Source of the DNA: Saturnia japonica
Taxonomy: Eukaryota > Arthropoda > Insecta > Lepidoptera > Saturniidae
Assembly (NCBI GenBank): GCA_033032175.1
Contig: CM065304.1
Coordinates: 13,516,001-13,580,000, forward strand
Length of the DNA stretch: 64,000 bases
Direction: 5' to 3'
The translations under genes and the position numbers were made by a program. Shown here piece after piece: positions 23,834 to 35,929 of this stretch. How positions within the stretch are numbered: the stretch's first letter is position 1; each line of letters begins with the position of its first letter. The notes beneath the pieces are model-generated. The model was not told where the DNA came from, did no database searches, and saw only the letters and a list, made by a program, of their open reading frames with translations.

Positions 23834-26361
23834 ATGGATGAAAAGAAAAGGTTAAGTGGGGCAGAGTATCGCAAGCGAGCTAAAGAAAAAGATGATAACC
23901 AAAAGGATGTTATTAAAAAACGCGGAAATTAGTCGATTGCTTTGGTAAACAATATACAGATATTAAAGATATCACATGTATCGGAAATAGCACTGATCCA
24001 ACACTTGACGTTCCAAGTGGTAGTGGCGATACGTGAACTGAAGTTTCTTCAAGTGCAGATACTTTGATCGTTGTGGCAAGTGGATTAAAGGAAGAAGCCG
24101 AAGATGTCCCACAAATGTCAGGAGTCCCAATCCGGACCAGGAGCTGGGCAAAAATTTATTCGAACGTCAGCTTTTAAATGGCGAAAAAGTTCCGCGAAAG
24201 TGGCTAATTTATTCTGTGGCTAATTTATTCTGAAAGTACTGGGTGTGTTTTTGTGGACCTTGTCTTCTTTTTAATGGTGGGGAGAGTCAGTTCGACAAAA
24301 AGGAAGGTTTCAATGATTGGGAAAATTCTTATTATCGTGTATCAACTAACAAATTATCTGTCCTGCATATGAATGAACAAAACAACACGTTAGGTCGTAT
24401 TGACTACGCAAATAAATAACTAGAAAAACATTTTGAAAAGAATAGTCACATGTGTAAAAGCGCCATCACGTGGTTTGCCTTTCAGAGGACAACGAGCAAT
24501 GTGGTTCATTTCACAATGGAAATTGTTTGATGTCTTTAGAGCTTATTACTGAGTTCGATCCGTTCTTAGCAAAACATATTACACGTTATGGGAATCTAGG
24601 CTCAGGTTATACGAGTTATCTTTCTGCAACAAAATGCGAAGAATTTATTCAGCCTATGGGAAAAAAGATTTAAAGACAATTGTAATGGAAATATTAAAAG
24701 CGAAATATTTTTCTCTGATCATTGACTCGACGCCGGATATATCTCACGTAGACCAGCTCACTTATGTAATCAGATATGTCCTGCCTAATGGATCACCTGT
24801 AGAACGTTTCCTCAAGTTCACTCCAAACACCGGCCATAAATCACAACAAATGACAATAGCTGTTACCTCAACTTTAACTGAATTGGAAATTGACATTTCA
24901 AACTGCCGAGGGCAGTCTTATGACAACACAGCTAACATGTCAGGCATTTACAAGCTAAAATAAAGAAAATTTCTCCCCTTACTGAGTATGTCCCCTGTTC
25001 AGCACGCACGTTCAATTTAGTAGGTGAATGTGCAGCTGAAAGCAGCCAAGAGGTTTGTTCGTTCTTTTCTCTACTCCAAGAGTTGCACAATTTCCTTGCA
25101 GCGTCAACTTAGCGTTGGGAACTTCTTCAAGCCCATTTCACCATCAAAAGTCTATCAACGACTCGTTGGTCAGCTCGTGCAGACGCATGCAAAAGTTTAC
25201 GAGAATCATGGAGTGAAAATCCATAAAGTCTTCATCGAAAATGACGCACAACAGAAGAGAGCAGATATATGCGAAGCAAGAGGTATTCATTTGAAACTGG
25301 AACGTTTAGAAACGGCTGCCATGACTGTGTTTTGGGGATGTTTACTAGATCGCATTAACGCCACAAGTAAAAAACTTCAGAGTGTGGAAATTGACATTAC
25401 CATTGTCATAGAACTCTATGAGGTACTAATACATTTTATTGGCGAAACTCGAGATAATTTCGATGATTTCGGAAACAAAGCCAAAAATCTGTCCTTTGTA
25501 GAGGAATATGAAAGAGATTGTCGACGTAATCGAAAGCGTAATCTACTTCCTGGCGAGACTAATACAGGTGAAGAGATGAAACAAATGAATGGTCGCAATA
25601 ATTTCAGAATAACTACTTTTTTGGTAATAATTGATACATTGTCAGAAGAACCCCAAAAACGACGAGATCCTTATAAATTATATTACAATAAATTAAATTT
25701 TATTACTAACCTGACGAAATTAAGCGCGTCAGAAGTCGAAGAATGTCTTCATTTTCGTGCTCACTACAGTATAAAAAATGAAGATCGGAACAGTGCTGTT
25801 AGTTTGTTGAAATGGTTACGAACTGAAGGTCTTCAAACCTTTAACCCAAACGTGGATATTGCTCTTCGTATGTGTGTGTGTACTCCCGCCAGTAACTGTT
25901 CTGGAGAACGATCGTTTTCTTGTTTGCGACGAGTAAATATTATTTACGCACTACAATGACGGAGCAAAGGTTAAACGATTTTGCTTTGCTTAACATAGAA
26001 GCTGATTTTTTAAGGAAATTGGATTGCGAAGATTTAATTAATGATCTGCGCTTAAGTGCTGACGAGGTTTGTAACATATAAAACTCTTATTAAATCTTAT
26101 CTTTTATGAGAATAAACCTGTAATTAAATAAATAGAAACCATTTTAAACGTTTTATTTAAATTATCCCTGAAACCTCGGAAAATATTACAAACTAGCACA
26201 TATTATAGTTAACTAAATTTCTGAATCTATTTCGATAAAATTTGGTAAAAAAGTTAACTCATTATGTAGGTACTCAATATGATGGGTGCTGAGAAAGGGG
26301 TGGCTGGTACTTACTACATGGCCTGGGGCCTAGGGCGGCCATGACTGCAAATCCGCCACTG
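23834..26361 (+). mobile_element. hAT element, ZMYM1-like transposase, degraded
   Basis: It opens with MDEKKRLSGAEYRKRAKEK, the usual start of ZMYM1/hAT transposases, then a stop. Frames at 24470-24963 carry a DUF4371-type block (FSLIIDSTPDISHVDQLTYV and CRGQSYDNTANMSG). The C-terminal hAT dimerisation motif CSGERSFSCLRRV lies near residue 290 of 25024-25959 and continues out of frame (TMTEQRLNDFALLNIEADFL). The 3' terminal inverted repeat, read inward, is CAGTGGCGGATTTGCAGTCA, ending at 26361. The 5' repeat was not found; a mariner lies immediately upstream. Confidence 0.75.
25024..25959 (+). pseudogene. hAT transposase C-terminal part
   Basis: 311 codons open after several frame changes. 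The early residues are out of register with the family (the true frame nearby reads CSAHTLNLVGECAAES). The middle part reads in the normal frame and ends with LLKWLRTEGLQTFNPNVDIA and the dimerisation segment ASNCSGERSFSCLRRV. A frameshift just after that removes the final helix. This is not a host gene: it sits inside an element with a hAT 3' terminus. Confidence 0.7.
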
Positions 26362-26765
26362 GTCCTAAGTCTAATAATATAGCCATAATAATTTAAACAA
26401 ACCGATTGTTATGACATAAATAATTGTTTAAATTATGTATAAATTATTCGACTGTTATTATGTACAGGTACACATAATCAACATTGAAATCAACAAGACA
26501 ATTTTTAACAGAAAAGAACTTGAATGATTTTAAACAGTTCCCTGGTGTATCTTCGAAGTTGTCTCTATCTATCAAAAAAAAGAGTCATCTAAATCGGTTC
26601 AGAAACAAAGAAATGGCTGAACATCCAAAAAAAAAATTCCTCTCGAATTGAGTAGGTAACCTCCTTTTTTTTGAACTCGGTTAACCAATAAGCATGCATT
26701 CCACCCACAGATTTGTAATTCCGCATAGTGTTAATTTGTCTGCTAGCTTATATCTGAACTCTGAA

Positions 26766-27014
26766 GCAATGATGGCTCAGTGGAAGCCTATATGAACACA
26801 GCGTCGATCGACGTGGGTTCGAATCCCTGCAATGAGCCTAAGCTTTTGGTGAAGGAAAACATCGTGATGAAATCTTAGCATTATGGTAGGGCTTTTCGTA
26901 ATACTCGTCTGGCTAGCTACACCATCCTCAAAATGAAAATCAGCCGCCAAACACTTGAGAGCCTGTTCCTTCACTAGGCTTAGCGTGTCATCTTATTTTG
27001 GGCCACATCGGCAC
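26766..27014 (+). repeat. tRNA-derived SINE, best copy
   Basis: It has both RNA polymerase III internal promoter boxes: A box TGGCTCAGTGG (26773-26783) and B box GGTTCGAATCC (26816-26826). An unrelated body follows, ending near GGGCCACATCGGCAC. Related copies are at 12260-12480 (+) and 51441-51649 (-). The 65-codon - strand frame over it is spurious. Confidence 0.7.
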
Positions 27015-29680
27015 TTGACATCAGTTGAGATTGTGATTATAACACTAAAACATATATAGAACTAAATAAAAAAACATCTATTGATAACCAACCTCAAAAA
27101 GACCGTAGTCCTGGGGTCAGTCAGTAATAGGTTACTACTCCTGAGAACTGAGTTGTAACGTCTCGAGTGGATGTTGTTAATCACAGTCTTCGGTCTGGAA
27201 CTAGTTATACATGAGGGATAGAAATTATAGCATGGAGACGGACATTCTTTCATTTAACCTTGGGCCTGGAAAAACGAGAAATGTAAAGATATGAAAACGG
27301 TGTCAATTAATAGCTAATAATACATTATCAACAATCACCGAAAATTCTACAGATTTTGGCAATGTGAGAGCAGAGTTTTAAGATATTTTGTAAAAGTAAG
27401 GTCATGTTTTAAACTTCATATTATTGTGTTATCAACAAGGGCATAAGAATATTAGAGTTCTAAGCCCTCTGATGTCAGCACTGAGAGCACTGTGCACAGA
27501 ATAAAAATACAATTACGATCAAAACCTAACTATTGAACACATAATAGTTCTCATTTTCTTTGAGTGTGAATTGGGATGATATTTTACATTTTTAAACAAT
27601 TTGTCGAGCTATTATAAAAACAAAGCGTAACTGTAATAATTGGAGTACACATTTAATAGTTGTTTTTGTTAACACTACATATTTTTCGTGTAGTTTCGAT
27701 TTGAACTCTTTAGCAGGTCAAAAAGAAAATAAAAATATAATTGGGATGAATTACCTTCATTACATAAAATAAATGTTAATTTTAAGCCATGTTAGGCCAA
27801 CAATCGAGTTAAGAAACTCAGGTGGTAAAATATTTCTAGAAGATGTTCAGCTTTTAATATTGTAATATAGACTTTAATGTAGAGTTTTTATGCTACAAAT
27901 GTGCCAAACAACTATACGACCAGTTTGATTGTAAGCGGTTGGTTGGTTGGTCTAGTTATAGGTTATGGATGCTTGTACATACGTATCACGCGGATCTTGA
28001 ACCACCTTCCGCAAAGAGCTCTGGAAACCCTACACACCGCAGGAACACAACACAAAGCCATTTGGCTATGATATTCTGTAGGAAAGAGTATTTCCCCTGT
28101 CGGGCTGTCCCAAGTAGAAATTCCCAAAGAAATCTCTCTGTACCCTACTTCTCAAAAAAAAGTGAATAAGTACTTACAGCCCGGTTAGAAATTATACTTA
28201 TTCGAATAGTCGCAATCGATGAAATGTGCCTAATGTGATGAATAAAATCGAGTGTAACTATTTTCACCACAATAAAACAAGAGGTTTAGAAAACAACATC
28301 ATGGTGTAGACTTTAAAGTATTACAATATGCGCGCGTTTTGTAGTGTTTGTAAGATATCGATTACCTACCAATTAATCAATAGGCGTTAGGACTATTGAA
28401 CGATCGATTTTTGTAATATAACAATCAATAAGGACTTGTTTTTCAATAGGTACATACGTAATACGAGATATTAATGTGATTACAAAGAAGATTTGGCGCA
28501 AATGACCTTTTATCACCTTTTTTTAGAACTGTCTATACTGTTGGCCTTATGGGCCATGGAGCCTCAGACGGCTTTTACAGCTTCACCGTGGCTTCGTTTT
28601 CCAGTTTGTCTATTTACTAAAGTACGCATCCTTCGGAATACGCAATGACCCTTTTTCCCGCTGTCGCGGTCGTCACTCGACGGTCTGACATAATAATAAG
28701 TATAATTCGTACTAAGAAACAGTCGATAGTCAATCAATTACTAACGGATTTGTAAAAAATCCGATGTTTTACCAACACTATAAACCACCTACCAGAATCG
28801 GAGAAACTAATAGGGATGAAAACTATATCGATAAACGTAACACGATAACAGACCCGATATCTTTTTACAAAATGTAAGAAACTAAACTACTGCCGGATAC
28901 TTTTGTACAAATTTATTAACTAATATTATATTTCATTACAAGATGTTACACGTATTAATTCTTGATTGATAATGCCAACTACTTCAAAATTTTCGAAGCT
29001 CTTGTAAAATGAGTAGGTATAAGTAGGTACTCGACAATGAAACGAAATAATTATAACGACAGGTAATCTTTATTTATTTACATCAATCAAAATCTGATGA
29101 ATCGTCACTACTTATTTCATATCGATATTCATTCGATTGATATCATTACTTATTTGGTCACAATACTACAACTATCAAATTAGAACTGTCATCGAGAAAA
29201 TAAAAAAATGGAAATAGTACCTACAGCGTAGTGTAAAAATTCATTGCATTTTTTCAATAACGCGCCTACAGAAGTATGACTTCAATGAATCAACTCAATT
29301 GTACGTTGCTATTATTTTTTAATTTATTTTAAACAACACCATGACCGTAATTTATTTATTTTCTTTAACTGCTTTATATTTAACAATATAAAATTTATAT
29401 ATATTTATTTATATTTGAATTTTCTAATCTCTGGAACTATCAGTCATATCAGTTTGTTTTTTATTTATAAAAAAAGGTGGAAATTATCAATTTTAATGTT
29501 TTTTTATTGGATGTTCAACTTCTTTGTTTGTAAACCGATTTGGATGATTATATTTTCGTTGGAAAGGGATACCTCAATGGTGGTCCCATTTTAATTTAAT
29601 TAGTAGTGGACCTTTGACTTCGATGATACTCCTCAAAATTATTGAGTTGGGTATCTTATTTTAACCCCCGACGCAAAAGT
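27015..29680. other. Intergenic, mostly unassigned
   Basis: No gene is supported. ACAAGAGGTTTAG ... CATGGTGTAGACTTT at about 28268-28315 recurs at 56635-56670. The block at 28516-28585 (TTTTTTAGAACTG ... GCCTCAGACGGCTTTT) recurs at 10743-10805 and 13316-13385 as a short dispersed repeat. The 76-codon frame at 27939-28169 shows no known motif. Confidence 0.4.
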
Positions 29681-29682
29681 AT

Positions 29683-30120
29683 AAGTTTAACGCGTGTATC
29701 TGTGTAGCTGTGTATCCATGTATCTGTCTATGGCATTGTAACTCATAAACGTCTGAACCGATTTTAATCTTTTTTTTTTTTTGTTTGAAAAGTTACAATC
29801 GAAATTGTTTTTTAGCTATGATTCAAGGAAATCTGTTTAGTCGTTTGAAGATTATCAGCTCTTTTCTAGTTGATAAATAGATGTGAGCATCTTCCACACG
29901 TCTGATTGAGTCGAGTTTTGGTATTCTGTTAATTCAATGATATTAATAAAACCTTGACCTGATGCCGCTGCGTCATCTGGAATTTGTATGATACCCAACT
30001 CCTCGCCAACATACAGTAGAAATATCTTATTTGGGTTCATTGAAATGGTCTCAATGAATAGGTAATTTATGTTGGGAGTTTATTTAATTTTCAATTTACC
30101 TTGTGTTAAAAATTGTCTTG
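29683..30120. repeat. Dispersed repeat, copy 2, with 61-codon frame
   Basis: It matches 20942-21302 in block order but has a longer middle. On the - strand it is open from about 30058 to 29855, reading IPDDAAASGQGFINIIELTE near the middle. That looks protein-like, but the frame is disrupted in the first copy. I do not recognise the family. Confidence 0.45.
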
Positions 30121-30149
30121 TATAACATTTGTATCTGTACGTACCAATA

Positions 30150-30406
30150 ATATAAAGAGCAAAGTTTTTTTTTGTTTGTAATAGATATACTCCAAAACCA
30201 CTGGACCGATTTTAAAAGTTCTTTCACCAATATAAAGCTACAGTATCAGCCAGTAACATAGGCTATACATATTATAATTTGAAAAATTAATTTATTCCTC
30301 ATAAAAATGTCGATAGTTTACACAAAGTATAAAAAATTGCCTATTGGTACGTTGGCGATGTTTGTCGTATAACATTAATACGGGTGAAACCGTGGAGCAC
30401 AGCTAG
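30150..30406 (+). mobile_element. Helitron-like element, short
   Basis: TATAAAGAGCAAAGTTTTTT at the left and GGGTGAAACCGTGGAGCACA then GCTAG at the right. About 260 bp, non-coding. Confidence 0.5.
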
Positions 30407-30409
30407 TAT

Positions 30410-30595
30410 TTAATTGGGAAGGTTATAGGCTACATAACTTCACGCTACGACTCTAAGGAGCGGAGCAGTAGCCACGAACTATTACTATAAGCTACACGAG
30501 TGCGTTGGCCGCGGTGGGAAGGCGCCGTGCGGCATTGAAGAGAGTTGGTCGAATAAATTTAACACGGGTGAAACCGTAGGGTACACTTAGTAAAT
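30410..30595 (+). mobile_element. Helitron-like 3' fragment
   Basis: GGAAGGTTATAGGCTACATA to ACACGGGTGAAACCGTAGGG then TACACTTAG. It is similar to 10993-11181 and follows directly on the previous element, so two related 3' ends lie in tandem. Confidence 0.45.
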
Positions 30596-30956
30596 AATAA
30601 GAAACGTACAATAATAAGGGTACTGAAATAATAAAAACAATATGTTACCCTCGGTACTCAAATGCAGTACTTTTTTCTGTGTTAACAATCAAAATACGGT
30701 GACCACTCAATCGCAGATGTAGGTAGTAAAATTTATATGAATGATACTAAACCGCAAACCTTTTTGCGCTAGTTTGGGAACGTTGAGCTACTGAATCGAT
30801 GAATCATAAACTAGAGAACATGCTGAAATAGTTATACAGGTATATCAAACAAAACAATATCAGAATGTATAGCAATTAGAAATGGCAAGCGAATTATTCA
30901 TTTCATAAATTAATATAACTCACCAAAATTATATACCTACCTGAGAAATAAATAAG

Positions 30957-31208
30957 TTAAAAAATACAACACTGCAATTGGTAGATGCTATCCAACTCGC
31001 CGTCAGAAAGAAACGTACCCAGAAGACTGGCCGCATTGCCAAGTTGTATGGCAATGCTTATTCGTTGACTGTGAAGTAGAAGACCTCTAGTCACAAAACG
31101 CGTCGATGTCTTCCAGTCGACTCGAAATTTCCTTTCAAAAGTTCTGTAGAAAAGGCTGCGTGCATTATTCGAACCGCAGGTTCCCATTGTTTCGACTCCA
31201 AGCGGCAC
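30957..31208 (-). pseudogene. Non-LTR retrotransposon ORF2 tail fragment
   Basis: The 83-codon frame reads PLGVETMGTCG near the start and QRISIAIQLGNAASLLGTF near the end. From memory this resembles the C-terminal segment seen after the reverse transcriptase in some invertebrate LINE ORF2 proteins (VETLGPWG ... AIQRGNAAS). No reverse transcriptase motif is preserved nearby, and the call is not checked against any database. Confidence 0.45.
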
Positions 31209-31329
31209 AAATATTAGTTCAATTGAAATTATTTGTAGATTGGCAGTGTTGTTCTGAAGTTCTAATTGTTTCGATTGTATACCTAAAGATAGAGTTTATG
31301 AAGATATAATTAAATATCATAGACTAGAC

Positions 31330-31985
31330 TTAGATTAGTGGCTCTTTACGCGCTTGTCTCGCAGTAATTATTTTCATCCCATAATTTTATCTTTATTCAT
31401 ATTGTTGACAGTTCAGGTAACCTATCAATTGAGGAATTATATGTACTTCCCGTAGATAATTATCTTAAAAATTGGTAGGAAATTTTATTATTTACGTTTT
31501 CTAAAGTTATTATTGACGGTTCTTATCTCTATGGCCTATCAAATATTATGGAATGACGTATGCTTCTGTATGCAAAATTTTATTATTTAATAAAAAAATT
31601 ATTACTCTCTTATAATTTCTAAAATTATTATTTACAGTTATTCTTATAGCCCATTAATCATGGAAGGACTATACTTACTACTTCCCGTGTACAAAATTTC
31701 ATCAAAATCAGTAAAGAACTAATAATATATTTTATTTGAAAATATTTTTTATGATTTGTGAAAGTATTATTGAAAATTCATATAGCCTATCAATTAACCA
31801 ATCGATCAAGCGCATTGGTATTCCCACATTTTCTTCTTACAAACTTTCATCCCTTAATGTTTTATTTTCGCTATAAAGAGTAGCATATGTCCTTTCCCAG
31901 GGCCCAGTAATTCTCTATACCAAAATTCATCAAAAATGGTTGAGCTAATTACACGTGAAAACATAATAAACAAACAGATGGAGTT
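31330..31985 (-). mobile_element. 2049-type element, strongly diverged
   Basis: Repeating units start at about 31441, 31565, 31680, 31826 and 31908, each with a variant of CCCGTGTACAAAATTTCATC followed by an ATCGG-like block. The order is as in 2049-2745. The CTAG end is decayed (GATTAGTGGCTCTTTACGCG). Confidence 0.4.
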
Positions 31986-33212
31986 ACTATCGCATTTATA
32001 ATATTATATAATATAATATAGTTATTGAAGATATCAAGCAAATCATTATGCCTGAATTCCAATCATATCGCGGTGGTGGGTGACACTGAGAGCTTCACGT
32101 AGCCACTAATTATGATATATATTTTACAACTCTAAAGTATATTCTCTATGAAGGGGTAATAAGGAGAAGCATCTTATATGAGGGAGAAGTTGAAAAAGAT
32201 TCCAGCTGTAAACAGCAAATTACAATTGAAAAACCCACCACAATGGCGCTAGTGTAGTAAGAGAAAATTATACTTTTTAATGGTTTTATAGATTTTAACT
32301 ACTGTTGTACAACTTTATAAAATAATTGAACAGTAATGGGAAAATTTGTGGAGTGAAAAGTTGTCCAAGTGGGCGAAAATTAAAAAATAACTTTTGGCAT
32401 TAAAGTTGACGCACTTACTGCCATAGACCATTATCCGAAGGCTTGCTAAGATCTATGCTTGCTACTGTGGAGCCACCCTAATTTGACATTTTTCGACGTA
32501 GACTTTTTCATACATAGAGACAGTGGCGGCGCTAGACCAAATTTGGACATCGGTGACATCCGCATTGCGAGGCCTCTTTCATTCCCAGTCAGAAAAAAAC
32601 AATAAATAGAATGAGACTGATGCTAATTCCTAATCGGATGACACATTTTTTTCATTCGTTTTAATTTCGCAACTATGGAATGACCTATAATTTCCGTATA
32701 CAAAATTTCATAAAAATCGGTCAAGAATCAACAAAAAAATATTTTTTTACGATTTCTAAAATGAATTTGGAAAATTCTTAATATATAAGTTATGAATTTA
32801 CCAATGACATAAGTATCCCGTGTACAAAGTTTTTGAGTTATATCCGGATATACAAACAGACAAAAAAAATTTAATGTCATTCGTGTTCAGTTTCACTCAT
32901 GTCTATGAGGAAATTTTGGAAAAATATTAAATGTACAGACAGAATGTTATTGAGTACTCTTTGATAATAAATTTGTACATTAAATATTTTAAATTTAGTA
33001 CGTGTCATTCTGCCCTCATTTGTCTAGTCAAGTTCCTTTGCTACCCAATATATATGTTTTCCTGTTCTTTACTTTTATACGCTAGTTTTATTTATATTAC
33101 TACAAATAACTTCCACTGCGCTACCGGCCCATAATCTGCTACAAATGTTAAACGTACAGATAAATGTTTTTGAAGTGAAATTTTTTTTGGCATCGTTGTA
33201 ATTTGAAAGTCG

Positions 33213-33311
33213 ATGAAACGAAAAAGTGAAAGCGACAGTAAAAAGCGACAGACACATAAATTCATAAGATTTAACGTGGGAGAAAATGAGATAGGAAAAT
33301 TTAAGCAATGA
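33213..33311 (+). pseudogene. Possible hAT transposase N-terminus
   Basis: A 32-codon frame starting MKRKSESDSKKRQTHKF and ending in TGA. Lys/Arg/Ser-rich starts of this kind are common in hAT transposases, and it lies inside a hAT shell, but it is too short to be certain. It ends exactly where the 110-bp tandem repeat begins. Confidence 0.35.
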
Positions 33312-33640
33312 ATTTTATTACCTCATCAAAAAGGCACGAAACCAAAACTTTTTAGACAACACTAATGACATTCTGATACTGATTGATAGTGTGTTAGGTT
33401 ACCATGGGTATTTGAAATTGGATTTTATTACCTCACGAAAAAGGCACGAAACAAAACCTTTTTAGACAACACTTTTGACATTCTGTTACTGATTGATATT
33501 GTGTTAGGTTACCATAGATATTTCAAATTGAATTTTATTACCTCACCAAAAAGGCACGAAAAAAAACTTTTTAAGACAACACTTGGACATTCTTTTACTG
33601 ATTGATATTGTGTTAGGATAAATGGATGGAAATGGATATT
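33311..33640 (+). repeat. Three tandem copies of a 110-bp unit
   Basis: Units start at 33311, 33421 and 33531, each with ATTTTATTACCTCA, AAAAAGGCACGAAA, TTTTTAGACAACAC and TGATTGATA then TGTGTTAGG. The copies are about 90 percent alike by eye. The third is cut off at its 3' end. Confidence 0.85.
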
Positions 33641-33915
33641 TCAAATGTGCATTAATTGAAAATGATATTGTGAATAATGATTGTGGGAACTTGTATGTAC
33701 ATTTTCATAAACTTTAAATGAGTGTGTATTTGATCATTTTCTAAATAAGAAAAAAACATAGATGTGAAGGTTTTACTTCTACCACATGTGAATTGCACAC
33801 ATAATTTTTTTTATCTGACAAACTACAGTAGTTGGCAAATAAAATTTACTATTCTATGATATTTTGATACGTATCATAAAAAATAATGATAATTCAGGAT
33901 TTATTTTCAATCTTC

Positions 33916-34340
33916 TTTATACATAAAATTAATAAAATAGAAGTAAGTGTCTGTTTGTAATTCCAAAATAACAGTTTTTCACTAAATGCATATGAAAGTA
34001 TATACGACACCTATAACAAAAAACCCATTTTTAGAATTTTAGTCCGTCTGTCTGTCTGTTTGTTCCGGGTAATCTCCGAAACGGTTGGACTGATTTTGAC
34101 GGTACTTTCACTAGTAGATAGCTGATATTATAAGGAGTAACTTAGGCTACATTTATTTTAGAAAAATAATTAGGGTACCACACAAAAACTGGTCATGGTA
34201 AATCAATTCGGGCGCTTAAATGGCTTACGCTGAGTAAAGCATAAGAGATATAGTAAGTTGACAAAATAGCCGGGAGCGGGGGAGTAATATTCGCGCGGGT
34301 ATTCTTCAGTCCACGTGAGCGAAGCCGCGTGCACAGCTAG
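33916..34340 (+). mobile_element. Lep1-type Helitron-like element, internally deleted
   Basis: It starts near TTTATACATAAAATTAATAA and ends GAAGCCGCGTGCACAGCTAG. About 100 bp is missing before the 3' GC-rich end compared with 16236-16761. It is nested inside the hAT shell. Confidence 0.6.
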
Positions 34341-35142
34341 TTTACAATAAAAAATAAAATTATGAATGTCCTTATATTTTCCTTGGTTTTTGCCCACCAT
34401 GTGAGAAAACCTCAAATAAAGTAATAATAAATACTATTAAATATTTTTGTAACTCAAAATTTTTATTAGGTTTATTTTTATAATATTCTTAAGCTATTAA
34501 AAATTAACCGAATAATTCGGCCCAATGTCCGGGTCTGCATATTTTTGACCGAATATTCGTTTTCGGTTAAACCCATATTCGGCGCATCTCTACTTCATAT
34601 AGTATCTTTATGGAAAGTTGCAAAAAATATTACATGTATTAATTTATTTACTATATTTAGATGCCTAAACTTTAAATAACATTGTTAAATTTAGTTGCGA
34701 GGCTCTCTCAGGCGCGAGGCCGTTGACGGTCGTCCACGTCGCCGACGCCCAGTGCCGCCATTGCAAAGAGATGATACTCATAGTCACGAATTTATTAAAT
34801 TGTAATTCTTATCTATGTGTAGTATTGTGATTTTAGTACAGAATATATGAATGTCAGCCCGCTGCAACGTCGAAAACAACAGCGAAAAAAGGTCATCGAC
34901 TGTTGCGTAAACTTGCTTACGTTCCAGTACGTTCGTAACTTGATCGTGGCGAACAATAAAAGCTAATTTGCGTAAATCTTCGTCGTTTTCCCAAAAATTT
35001 CAGGAATTATTTAGTGGAAATTATAAATTTATTTATTTTATGAATTATCACTCATAATTTAACTACTTATATTAGTAATTACTAATGGCTTTAATCGAGA
35101 TATCTTATTAAACGGTTACATTAGTTTAACTCATAATCGCCC

Positions 35143-35921
35143 CAGTGCTGCCATTTTAGCGCTTTCGGCGCTAGATTTACCAGAAATTTAAGGTAATCAA
35201 CTCCCATAATTAATAGTTGACTCCTAGCGGAAAATCTAGTGCTTTATCGAAATGGTTGTTAAATTATACCTTACTTATTATTTTATTATAATAATTTAAA
35301 AACAAACGTTATTTCCACTGAAAGTTATTAAACTTCTGAATAAGTTTAAAAAAGTCACTTCTACATTCTAATGCAGATATTGAAAGAATATTTAGCACAA
35401 TTAATATATTGAAAAATAAATTACGTAATGCTCTCTGATCGGAACGGAGAGAATAGGCTTGACTTCTAATTCTAAACATTTCACATGTTTCAATTGTGAT
35501 CTTTCTGATGACGTATTGAAGCAAATTGGAAGTAACGGAAAGTATAAAATAGGTATAGCCCGATTATATGTGGATATCACAGAGCCAAATACAAATAAAA
35601 AATTATTAAAATATTTCATGTTTAAATTCCAATACTGTGCCTTGCGCTATAAATAGGTAAACTCATTTTTGTTCAGAACCTAGACGATAGGTACTTGAAA
35701 CTACGAAAACTATCATCACTAATCACTACTTTTTTGGTCAATCAAACAATATGGTTGTTATACGGTGCGGATAATATGGAACATATCTATATAATAATAT
35801 CTACTAATTTAAACATAGCATTATTATCTAGCGATTTTTTAAACACACTTGTTTAGCGGAATCTAGCGCTTTTCTTGAACTGATCTAGCGCCCAACACTA
35901 AAACGGAGCTGGCCAGCATTG
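35143..35921 (+). mobile_element. hAT remnant with dimerisation motif
   Basis: At about 35362-35427 the + strand reads SNADIERIFSTINILKNKL, the C-terminal dimerisation motif of hAT transposases, followed by a stop. Possible inverted ends are CAGTGCTGCCATTTTAGCGC at the left and, read inward, CAATGCTGGCCAGCTCCG at the right, both followed by GGCGCTAGAT. The flanking 8-mers do not match, so the limits are tentative. Confidence 0.5.
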
Positions 35922-35929
35922 CCTGATGT

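Larger units (their letters stand above)
32521..34763. mobile_element. hAT element shell with nested repeats
   Basis: The left end CAGTGGCGGCGCTAGACC and the right end, read inward as CAATGGCGGCACTGGGCGTC, are imperfect inverted repeats that stay similar for about 50 bp. The element is flanked by CATAGAGA (32513-32520) and CAAAGAGA (34764-34771), 7 of 8 bases identical, the size expected for hAT. The interior is 2.2 kb of other material: a 2049-type fragment (32655-32945), a short transposase-like frame, a triple tandem repeat, a Helitron-like element and a small remnant near 34493-34593. Confidence 0.6.

Noticed and set aside
33300..33650. CRISPR-like array
   Set aside because: Three direct 110-bp units without spacers in a eukaryotic transposon context are a simple tandem repeat.
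35135..35929. Exact hAT boundaries with target duplication around the 35143-35921 remnant
   Set aside because: The flanking 8-mers AATCGCCC and CCTGATGT do not match, so the ends stay tentative.
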